Shown here: positions 11,101-19,277 of the stretch, one piece after another | Position numbering within the stretch: the first letter of the stretch is position 1 | Layout of the letters: every line of letters starts with the position of its first letter | Source: Telmatactis stephensoni | Lineage: Eukaryota; Cnidaria; Anthozoa; Actiniaria; Isophelliidae | Length of the DNA stretch: 64,000 bases | Direction: 5' to 3' | NCBI GenBank assembly: GCA_029948255.1 | Contig: JALIZF010001619.1 | Coordinates: 62,001 to 126,000, forward strand | The notes under the pieces: generated by a model | Told to the model about the DNA's origin: nothing | Databases searched by the model: none | What the model saw: the letters and a program-made list of their open reading frames with translations, nothing else | Made by a program: the position numbers and the translations under genes

Positions 11101-14100
11101 CTTTGTTCATTTTAGTTGTTACCATGACCTGAGGATGACCGCATCAAAGCTTGGTAAAATAAAGTCAATAAATTAAGGTTGAGGGAACAAATCTATCCAA
11201 GTGAAGTTAAACCCAACCGACAAACATCTATTTGATAGGAATATTTTTTTCATGTTCACTTGAAAATAAATGAATTATCCTTTAATAATGAAAGAAATAC
11301 ATATTTGAAAAAATGGAAATGAGATATCAATCTAGGGAAAATTTTCATGTTTTAAGTTTGAGAATATACATTGGTTCTACTGAATGGATAAACCAATAAA
11401 TTGTGAACATTTGAAAAACAATGGAAATGAGATATGAAAAGGGACAATATGTTAGATAATATTAAAGAAATCAGGTTTCAGTGAAGGGTCACAAACAAGT
11501 GTACAAGTTTTCAGAGAAGTGAGAGGCATTTAAAAGGGGTTGGGGAGGGGGGGGGGCATAAACTTAATTTGAGAAAAATAGAGGGTCATGCCTTTTTATA
11601 GCAAGAGAGGGGTCAGGCTTTTTTGGGGAGGTATGGGCTCCTATGGGAATTCCACTACCCCCTCCTCCCTGATAAAAAATGAGTGGTCTCTAAACAAAGC
11701 AATGGTTTTTATCTGATATAAATTTTTTTACTATATGTTATATTGACAGGTGTTTACAAGATTAAATCAGTTAGGAATCTGTGAATCGTACAAGCAGACC
11801 AATACCATTGTGGATAGGCTTGGGGAAAACCATGATGAAGAGGTTAAACAGTGGGTTGAAAATGGACAGCCCATTAAATTGGCTGGCGACAATATTGACA
11901 AGCACATCAAAGCAAGAGATCAAAGATCCAACAACAATAATAAAGATCTTCACTGGTTTGTCACCCTGGCAATCAAGGAAAGACTGAGCTTCCTCCACTT
12001 ATCTGATGAACAAGCCCAAGCCAATCTCTCAACTCTCCCTCTTACAGAATTTCTTATTTCAGTAGAAGAAAATAGAGTCCTTAGGAAAAATCTGTCAGTG
12101 CTACTGCTAAGAGTTTTATGCTCAAAATTGTCCTTCTTGAAAAGTTACAACAAATTTGTTCCTTCACACATTCCACATAAATACTCAGAAAATATGGCCT
12201 TAAGATCAGAATATGTTAATCTTGGCATAATCCCTGAAAACTCAAACTCAAGTGAAGGCATGGTTAAAATCTTGGACCACCTTCATGGGTATGTACATGG
12301 AAAATGACATTAACTTTAACTCTTTGCATGTACTTTTTGACCCAAGTACAAATATGGTGGCTGGTTCAGCATTTGCACATTTTGAAACTTTATTGCAGTG
12401 ATTACTCCACACTTCATTGTTGCTGGTCAGACATGTTGATAGATTCTGTTTTATTCAACTGTTATATTAATAATAATAATAATAACTTTATTATTGGTGT
12501 AATGATTATAATGTTCACCATTATCAAAACCTGCCAGGAAATAGAAAATAAATATCAAAATGAATAAAAACTATCTTCCAATCACTACAGATACATTGAT
12601 GATACACAAGACAAGACAGTGTTTGGAGGAGATCAGCTAACCGAGGAGCGTGCATGTGGGGTCCAAAGGCTTAGACGAACAGCTGAGGATAGAAAAGCAC
12701 GTCTTGGTGGTTTTTTGCCAACAGCAGAGTCATGGCATACAAAAATGACTTTTATCACTGTAAGCATTTTGTAGCTACTTACAGTTATTCAATCAATTTG
12801 CAAAGATTTCAAATTGACACCAAGAAATTGTTTATCCATGCTTTTACATTTAACAACTCTTTTTTTTGTGAAGGTCATCTTCCGTTTTTTATGGAGTGGT
12901 AAAGGAAAGAAGGATACAGGCACACTTTCCCAATTAGCATCGTCTGCATGTAGATCAAGTGTGACAGGTGATGTGAAGCATCAAATGAATCAGGTGGGCA
13001 TTTTAACTTATCTATGTCCATACTGGTCAAGATAATCTATTAGTGCTAATGCTAAGAGTTAATTATTATCTTTTTTGTTATATTAAAAATCTGCTGTCTT
13101 TTCTTCATTTTACACCTAATAATCTGTCTGGCTACTGACCGTATTTATATTTATACAGACATGTGACTTTCTTGAAGATGTTACTGATGCCCATTGCATT
13201 GTGGCTGGAATGAAATTCTTTGGCCTTGAAAACCCTGATGGTTATCCACAAGTAAATATACCACCGAGTGAAGACAGTTCAAATGAAGAAAAAGAGAAAT
13301 GGCTTTATGACTGTGCTGGAGGCATAATTGATAGTTATGTTATGGCCGATGTGGATAAAAATAAAAGAAGTGCCCAAGCTATCTTAGGTATATAGTATCA
13401 ATTATAATAATACCTTTACTACACAGGCTACTTTATTTCCATTTCCACATTAATTAATAAGTGTATAGCTCTATGGTCAAAGACTTTCTGATGCGAGAGG
13501 TACAGAGTTTGATTCCTTATCTTTCCTTTTTGCATAGCCTTTATTACATTCAATATTATTAAAATGAAGCCACTGATAAAATGAAGGTGGTAAAGCTACA
13601 CCATTTGCAAATCATCATCAATTATTATTACTGATGGTGATTATTTATTCATTAGATTCAGAAAATGTGACAAGCAAGAAAAACACTGGCAATCTCAATA
13701 GTATGACTGGCCAAGTCACAGGTAAATTAAAGGTTGAAAATTGTAAATCACACTAGAAAATGGAAAATGTTATCATTATACACTGAATATGACTATTCCA
13801 AATAAACAGGCTCTTACTTACCATGGATAACTGAAACACCATCCCAACAAACCAACCAGAATAATAAACATGAAGGAAATTCCAACAGCAATCAAGAACA
13901 GGATGGGGTGTTTAACTATGATTTGTTTCACCAAAGTGGACTCCAAAGCTTCCGGAGACAGCTGAATGACCTGTATGTTTTCAAGTACTTATGAATGGAA
14001 TTATCACCTGTAAAAATCTAACATATTTCAACTATAGCTATCAAATATTAATTTACTATTTTGTTTTCATTCATGGCCAGTTATCTTATCTATGTACTTC

Positions 14101-14108
14101 GTCCCTAG
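8150..14108 (+). CDS. Putative DUF6589/Academ-type transposase, nine exons
   Basis: Exons are 8150-8482, 8571-9155, 11750-12288, 12591-12759, 12874-12993, 13159-13387, 13656-13721, 13810-13972 and 14081-14108. All junctions are GT-AG and in phase, giving 743 residues and a TAG stop. The N-terminus (residues 6-65) has CFIC and CCIPC pairs, a likely zinc-binding module. Residues 112-306 are alpha-helical and unassigned. From about residue 307 the protein resembles DUF6589, an RNase-H-like domain common in cnidarian mobile elements: LAGDNIDKHIKARDQR, GGDQLTEERACGVQRLR and LGGFLPTAESWH. The GDN and GGD aspartates are candidate metal ligands; I could not place the third acidic residue with confidence. 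The last exon is tiny and is the least certain. Intron 2 is 2.6 kb. The gene is tail to tail with the helicase fragment and inside the TIRs, so it is the element's own candidate transposase. Confidence 0.72.
9156..11749. other. 2.6-kb intron 2 of the transposase gene
   Basis: The GTAAGG donor follows exon 2 and a TTGACAG acceptor precedes exon 3. The interior is mostly AT-rich simple sequence with a foldback insertion at 11028-11203. I see no further coding exon in it. Its size relative to the other introns (under 350 bp) suggests it grew by insertion. Confidence 0.6.
11028..11203. mobile_element. About 175-bp foldback MITE inside the transposon intron
   Basis: GGATAGATTTGTTTCATC and CAACCTTAATATATTTAC on the left pair with inverse copies on the right (ending ...AACAAATCTATCC). 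The inner blocks around ATGCGGT and ACCGCAT also pair. It is a nested insertion in intron 2, and its flanking duplication is unclear. Confidence 0.65.
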
Positions 14109-14329
14109 AGTCTAACAAAATCTGTTATCAATTGAGAAGACCAGATTAACTTACACAAGTTAAATCTACAAGTATCGTGAATAAACTGCCTCGTACACGA
14201 AGAAATCAAAGCTAGTGCTGACATATGACCATAAGATTTCTAAGATATCTCTGCTTAGTATTATTTCTCAAATATATTGACTGCTTTCACTCATAACAGT
14301 AAATTTTTCATTCAATAGTTGGCATATAC

Positions 14330-14731
14330 CTGTATGTTGTTTACGTCCTTATAAAGACAAGTATCCTCGGCTGTCAACTTTATACTCCTCATTCCGTACC
14401 TCTGAAACTTCTCTGCCTGATCGGCCATTAACGAAAGTAACGGAGAAACAACAATAATGCAGCTTTTTCCATGACTGCAGTTTCTTAGCAAGTCGCACAT
14501 AAAAGGAACAAGCGTATAGCATAACGATTTCCCGTACGCAGTTTGCAAGTTCACAAACACATCCTGTCCACTGAGAAAAATATGCAAAACTTTCATTTGC
14601 TCTGGCTTTAGAACAAAGCTTAGGTGACACTTCTCCAGCGATTGACAAGCCGTTTCGATAAAATAATCTGAGTAATCATTACGGAATTTTTCGAACATTT
14701 CCTCACGCCACGAATCGCAGGCAGCCGCCAT
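14330..14731 (-). pseudogene. RecQ-type SF2 helicase N-terminal fragment of the transposon
   Basis: 134 codons start at MAAACDSWREEM and end at a GTATAT donor. The order of motifs is that of RecQ-like helicases: a motif-0-like LKPEQMKVLHIFLSGQDVFV (residues about 42-61), motif I (Walker A) QTAYGKSLCY and motif Ia CIIVVSPLLSLMADQ. Walker A has Ala where TGxGKS has Gly. Motifs II (DEAH) to VI are absent: no minus-strand exon encoding them exists between here and the convergent transposase stop at 14108. It is therefore a truncated helicase gene or a surviving first exon. Its position just inside the right TIR is where helicase-bearing transposons keep this gene. Confidence 0.75.
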
Positions 14732-14838
14732 TTTTGTTATTTGGCGCGAAAAGTAAACCAAGAGGGTGTGTCAATCATTGCTCAATACTCACATCCCGAA
14801 AACGGGATGTGAACTGACGCATGCGCAGGCAAATTTCC

Positions 14839-14927
14839 CTGGACCCACTTTATCGAGTCCGTTAGCGTTACATCGCTCGCTCCAATTTTAAATTTTGGCC
14901 GCGCGCGCGAAGATAAAGTGGGTCCAG
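14839..14927. repeat. Right-end hairpin of the transposon
   Basis: A perfect 16-bp stem pairs 14839-14854 (CTGGACCCACTTTATC) with 14912-14927, around a GC-rich loop. Compared with the left-end hairpin, the inner stem bases differ on both arms together, so pairing is preserved. Confidence 0.82.
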
Positions 14928-14937
14928 TTCTGGACTA

Positions 14938-14946
14938 GGCCTTAGC
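14938..14946. repeat. 9-bp target-site duplication, right
   Basis: GGCCTTAGC, identical to 7846-7854. Confidence 0.92.
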
Positions 14947-15024
14947 CGCCACGAATCGAACATCGCACAGACATCAATACTGAGTTTCGCTCTAGCTCTT
15001 AGTATTATGGTCTCTTGATCTCAC

Positions 15025-15158
15025 ACGGTCCCTCATTACCTCTGCTGATGTTCTTGACCAGCAGCTCCTACTCTCTTTTGTCTTCGTTTTACTTCATGAA
15101 TGCTTTGGCTCGCCCTGTCCATAGCAGCGTCAACTCTCTTCAACATTGCCTGGTGTTC
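15025..15158 (-). pseudogene. Fragment of the MGNCC-protein gene
   Basis: ACGGTCCCTCATTACCTC, AACTCTCTTCAACATT and intervening blocks match the 3' coding part of the gene at 19278-20030 (around 19359-19490), same orientation, with several indels. A further piece (GTAATATCTTTTACTG...) continues at 16860-16900 after an intervening insertion. Confidence 0.7.
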
Positions 15159-15653
15159 GGTTGACGGTTAAAATTTTGCCTTTTCGACCTTTGACGGTTA
15201 ATTCTATTCTTGACGGTTAGATCGCATTAGATCATATCCATATGATTAAGGCGTTATAAAATAAGCCTATTGAATATTAATAACCAATAGTTAGCCATCA
15301 ATTTTTATGAATTTACATCACTAGTTGTTACTGTTGCATCTTGTTGTGTCTAACTTTCCTGGTTATTGTACTGCGGTTTAATATTTGACCAGGAAATAGA
15401 ATGAATATGCTGTATTAGGCGAAATTCGATATCGTGTGGGATTAGTTCCAGGCCCGTCGCTAGTCGGCCCTTCCCACAGAAAATAGCCGCTTAGCTTAGG
15501 TTACTAGTGACACTACAGTCACATTGTTGCATTTCTCTCTAAATGAACCTTTGGTAAATGCTGGTGAATTATGGTTTTATCAAAACCCGACTTTCAGCTA
15601 TTATATTTTTTCAGAAAGAAGAAGAAGAAGAAGAGAAGAAGAAGAAAAAAAAG

Positions 15654-15742
15654 ATGGTCCCCTAGCCGGTTTCGAACCCGGCGCTCTTACTGATCTGCTC
15701 ATTTGCTTCACAGTTCAAGGGTTTTTCAATTACACCACGGGA
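15654..15742 (-). repeat. tRNA-like module (pol III A and B boxes)
   Basis: The minus strand shows an A-box-like TGGTGTAATTG and a perfect B box GGTTCGAAACC inside a GCCGG/CCGGC arm, about 75 bp apart. Partial acceptor pairing (TCCC with GGGA) can be drawn. The anticodon arm does not fold cleanly, so I call it a tRNA-derived element and not a functional tRNA. Confidence 0.4.
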
Positions 15743-15825
15743 TCGCGTAATTTGCACAACAATAGACAGTCATTCACGCGATACACTAGGTTATTTTGTC
15801 TTCCAAATCCTTCAGTAGACCAGTT

Positions 15826-16066
15826 AGCCTAGTGGTAAGGTGCAGTTATTTATGGCCTAGGGTCCGACTGTTTCCTCCCTCTTTGACTGCGAAGCTTGCT
15901 GTGTTCTACCGGATAGCGCGGAAGGGGCCGAAATCTCCATCCTATACGTAACATGCGATGATTCAGCGATTTGTCTGGATGCATGGTCCGATTTTTTGGG
16001 TTTTGCATAAAATTAGCATACTAATTTCTTTGGCTAACGGGTTCGAGTCCAGCCTAGCTGCGCCAA
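15826..16066 (+). repeat. Split tRNA-like module, A and B boxes about 200 bp apart
   Basis: A canonical A box (TAGCCTAGTGG) lies at about 15828 and a perfect B box (GGTTCGAGTCC) at about 16040. Normal tRNA spacing is 30-60 bp, so either a tRNA-like sequence was split by an insertion of about 160 bp or two SINE pieces abut. Confidence 0.35.
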
Positions 16067-16859
16067 CAACTTTTCTTTTTTTTTTTTCTGGTTTTAATCA
16101 ATTCTATTTCTCTTCTCCAATTTTTTTGGCTTAAAACTCAAGTTTCAACGAAGAAAACTACATAAACTCTTTACATCTGAGCTGGATGCTTTCAAATTCT
16201 GCGTAGTTTAGAAAAACATGTACATTCCTTGAAATAAGAGTTATCTAAAAAAGTTTCATTCCACTTTCCAAAAGCCAGCGAGACCTGATACTAGTATACA
16301 GGTCATTTAAGTACTGCTAATCCCAGCCAAAAATGGTATAACATCACACAATCGATACCAAATTTATTCTAGATTCCACGAAAAAGCCATCTGATGTCCA
16401 AATTAATAACATACATCAAAAAAATTATAAGAACAAATCAGTTTTTCTCATCTAAATGAGTGAAAATTTTTGAATAAACCTAAGCGCGCGCTCGATGACG
16501 TTAAAAATTCTTTCAAAAACAACAAAATTTTTTGCCTTTGTTCTCATCAAAATAGTTCCTTTGTAATCAGAAAGTACACACTTTTGATGGTGGATAATAT
16601 GGACAAGAGCAGAACTAAGATAACTTTGATTTTAATGCTGTTGTTGAAAACTCAAATCTGCACTAAACGGTTCTCTGGGTCCGGAAGTGTCAAATCATGA
16701 CGCACGGGAGTAGGGTAAGACGAAAATTAAACTGCATCCGGTTACTAAAAATAGCACAGATAGGAATCATCACGGCGCGCGCCCCATTAACAAGTTTCCC
16801 TCAAAATTTAGGCCGTTTGACGGTTGACGGTTAAACCCATTGAGACCCTCTAAGTACGA

Positions 16860-17280
16860 GACCGTAATATCTTTTACTGTTTGTTTGTTAAAGTTTGTAC
16901 AAGCGTCTGTCATTACATCGACAGTGGGAAGCTTGTCAAGGCAAAATGTAGTGCCATTAAATATGACTTGATGACTTGACGCACCATAAAATATCTTCCC
17001 TGAAGCCGGCCTGCATCTAACACAACCGAGGAACTGGTTTGTGATGCGATAGTATCTAATATGCGACCTAAAAGATCGAGTCCGCCCTCCGAAAACCACA
17101 CGACAAACCCAGTTCAATTTCCCAGCTAAACTCTGAAGCTGCTTTAACGTATCGCAGCGTTTGTGTTGAAAGGTTGTAACCAGCGCCTGGAGTCCAGCAA
17201 CTTTGTCCTGTGGCAGTGTAAAACCGTGGTATCTATTTGTACTCCTAAGAACGTTAACCGTTGGGTCGGTGGAACTAGTT
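16860..17280 (-). pseudogene. DIRS-like RT/RNase H remnant joined to an MGNCC-gene piece
   Basis: Minus-strand frames read HGFTLPQDKVAGLQALVTTF, then LAGKLNWVCRVVFGGRT, and farther on VDVMTDAC. The order 'Lp.dK...l..l.sl.GkLnw.crvv.gGRTF...D' is that of the RT-RNase H junction in DIRS/Ngaro-type retrotransposons. The frame breaks repeatedly. At 16860-16900 it abuts a fragment matching 19555-19595 of the MGNCC gene. It is a fossil only. Confidence 0.5.
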
Positions 17281-17470
17281 TCAGGGTTCCCTATACCTTT
17301 TGCGTGAAACGTGAATGGCTGATTTATTTTGACGTGAAACGTGATTGAAGGTCTAAAATCTTTTGGTGCCCACGTGAAAGCAACTTTTAATTTTTTTGTG
17401 AACGTGAAAGAGATTTTTTAATTATCCGTGATGCGTGAAAAGACCAAATATTTTCGCGTGATTTCATTTT
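17281..17470 (+). repeat. CGTGAAA-rich dispersed repeat, copy 2
   Basis: Same family as 7428-7626, opposite orientation; the CGTGAAA-type motif recurs about seven times. Non-coding. Confidence 0.72.
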
Positions 17471-17769
17471 GCAAAGAGGTAGAGGGGACACTGAGTTTGT
17501 GCGTGCTAAGGGTAAACCCGAGATCAACAAACAGGGATGTTAAAGTGTTGTATGCAGCGGCGCGTTCGTCCTTCGTGGCTTCTATGACTAAGAAGCCATC
17601 TCAATACGCCACGACACATGAAATCCATCCACGTCGCGACATTATGCGTCGCACCGATTGCGTAAGAGAGATAATTAGAGAGATAAGCATCACGTACACG
17701 GGAAACGGCAGAGAGAATCACATGACTTGCTTTTTGCGCGTCTGGTATTTCCGTACGTGCGTCCATTTA

Positions 17770-17868
17770 TAGTCTCCTTCGCAGCCGTTATTAGTCTAGC
17801 TCCCATTCCCCTGCGGTCCACTGACCGCAGGGGAATAGCTAGACTAATAACGGCTGCGGAGGAGACTA
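17770..17868. mobile_element. 99-bp near-perfect palindromic MITE with 9-bp duplication
   Basis: It begins TAGTCTCCTTCGCAGCCG and ends with the near-exact inverse. Pairing runs to a 4-nt tip (GGTC-CACT-GACC). GTCCATTTA flanks it at 17761-17769 and 17869-17877. A 62-bp relative lies at 21346-21407. Confidence 0.92.
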
Positions 17869-18492
17869 GTCCATTTACCGCAAACGTGAAAAGTCCCTCT
17901 TTCGCTTAAGTGCCAAACGCGCAACGCCAGGAGCGAGATTCGGAAAAAAATTGGGGTGATCCTCTCTGCCGTTTTCCGTTTACGTAAGCTTAAGATTGAC
18001 GTTTGCGGCAAAAGGTAATCGTCACACGGCAAACTTTAGCTATCTGTCAGTCAGCCGTTTGTAAAGATATTTGAATTTTCTGTTATTAAGAGATTTGTTC
18101 TTTATTTGATTATTGGATTGGTTTAAAGGGTTAGCCGGTAAAATATAACATCAAAATCAAAATCAATTTTTGCCGTTTGTTGTTAGCGGTTTGCCATATA
18201 AACGTCAATCTTAGAGTCTCTATTCAAACAGAAACAAAAATTTTATATTTGAAACAGCAAAACTTGAAATTTTCAAATCTGAAGGTACAAAAATGTCATA
18301 TATAATCATATATAATAACATACGTAAGATCCAAACTATGTAACGTAACTAGTAACATTATGTAATCTAAGGTTTCATTGACACTATAAAGTTACAATTG
18401 TGCAATAAAAAAGATGTGAACTTTTGCCTACAAATAATATCTTCAAACTAGCTGTTTCTGGAAATATGAGTTATTAATGATAAAAACTTGCC

Positions 18493-19245
18493 GTCAGTGT
18501 TCATCAGGGCTAAATGTTTTCAAAAACTGGAAATACTCTGCTGGTAAAATGTCTTTTCCTTCAAGAAAATGCGCAAAATAATCAGGTCTTGGTTTTAACC
18601 CTTTCTGAGTCAGCCATTCATGGCAGACATAAACTGCAACTTCCACGTCTTGTCCATCGCTACACCTCTGCACTTTCACAACCTCTCGACGAAAGTGGTT
18701 TTCAGGATGCCCTTGGTCGAGGAATACTAGAGAACCTTTTTCAAACTCGTACAAAGCTCCATAAACCTTGGAGTGCTCGTCAGGTACAATAGTAGCCCAG
18801 CCATAACCATCGTCTTCGTGATTTGCATCAAATGTTAAACGATATCCATTCAACACTGCAAGTTGTCGTGAAATTACCTTAACTCCTTTTTCTTGGACTA
18901 GTTTGAGACTCATGTGCGTGGCATAGCCAAAGTGATGCTCTGTATTGGCAGCCATCAGTTCTGAATCAGTCTGGTATAGGATAAGGCAATCGACCCACAC
19001 TCCCCTGACGAGCAGGTTGAGAATTCCTAAGCACTAGGGTTCAAAGGTCGCCCTGCCGTGCTAACATACTTGGATAAAGTTACTCGAGTGAAGAGAAACT
19101 TGTACGTGGCTCATGAGAACTTTGTCAAACAAATGCAATTAATTGATTTACATAGTATTTTTGATAAACTAAAACAAACCAGTTTCACAAAAGATTGTTT
19201 TTCTCTCAGCTTTAGTCATTTGTTATCATTTCCTCATTCTTGCCA
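18493..19245. repeat. Segmental duplication paired with 3617-4370 and 5190-5260
   Basis: Beyond the GGCT-like frame, both flanks match: CATCAGGGCTAAATG downstream, and upstream CAATCGACCCACACTC, AGAGAAACTTGTACG and GATTGTTTTTCTCTCAGC. In the first copy about 820 bp are inserted between the last two blocks. Confidence 0.78.
18494..18955 (-). CDS. Gamma-glutamylcyclotransferase-like protein, copy 3
   Basis: An intact 153-residue single-exon frame, close to the broken copy 2. I chose the internal Met (MAANTEHHFGY), which aligns with the starts of the other copies; 15 upstream in-frame codons are probably 5' UTR. The substrate loop that is FGYGSL in copy 1 reads FGYATHM here, and the catalytic-Glu segment reads LDQGH. 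Both hallmark positions therefore differ from active GGCT, even though the frame is preserved. The C-terminus LPAEYFQFLKTFSPDEH is conserved. It may be a diverged paralogue with a changed or lost reaction; expression evidence is needed to exclude a young pseudogene. Confidence 0.72.
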   Translation of the reverse strand: MAANTEHHFGYATHMSLKLVQEKGVKVISRQLAVLNGYRLTFDANHEDDGYGWATIVPDEHSKVYGALYEFEKGSLVFLDQGHPENHFRREVVKVQRCSDGQDVEVAVYVCHEWLTQKGLKPRPDYFAHFLEGKDILPAEYFQFLKTFSPDEH

Positions 19246-19277
19246 GCACAAGTTACGTTTATAAGTTATGTGATCTT

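Larger units (their letters stand above)
7855..14937 (+). mobile_element. Complete 7,083-bp DNA transposon with transposase and helicase fragment
   Basis: Both ends begin TAGTCCAGAACTGGACCCAC (23 bp perfect). About 100 bp inward, both share a second perfect 35-bp inverted block starting AAAGTGGGTCCAGGGAAA. GGCCTTAGC is duplicated on the two flanks. The element carries a nine-exon gene on + (8150-14108) and, convergent with it, a RecQ-type helicase N-terminus on minus (14330-14731). The combination of a DUF6589-like RNase-H-fold protein with an SF2 helicase, large size and TIRs fits what is known of helicase-bearing Academ (AcademH) elements. I infer that lineage without a database search; the KDZ and Mutator groups are alternatives. 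The open transposase frame and exact target duplication suggest a fairly recent insertion. Confidence 0.88.
7638..15017. mobile_element. 288-bp foldback MITE (R1), split by the 7.1-kb transposon
   Basis: Removing the nested transposon and one copy of its target duplication leaves 288 bp. Its two arms are inverted copies running from CAAGAGACCATAATAC at the left to GTATTATGGTCTCTTG at the right, with the centre near 7745-7800. The direct repeat ATCTCAC flanks it at 7631-7637 and 15018-15024 (GATCTCAC if the ends are trimmed by one base), as expected of a hAT-like 8-bp duplication. It has no coding sequence. A half copy lies at 4990-5154. Confidence 0.85.
15159..16835. mobile_element. About 1.66-kb insertion between 14-bp direct repeats
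   Basis: GGTTGACGGTTAAA occurs at 15159-15172 and 16822-16835, in direct orientation, exactly where the MGNCC-gene fragment is interrupted. TTGACGGTTA recurs several times near both ends. The interior holds a GA-rich tract and two tRNA-like modules. I found no transposase or RT. It could be a non-LTR-type insertion with a long target duplication or a composite of small elements. Confidence 0.45.

Noticed and set aside
13470..13560. tRNA-like B box (GAGTTTGATTCC) in a transposase intron
   Set aside because: No matching A box at tRNA spacing; too weak to call a SINE.
15654..15742. Functional tRNA gene
   Set aside because: A and B boxes are present but the anticodon arm does not fold and acceptor pairing is incomplete.
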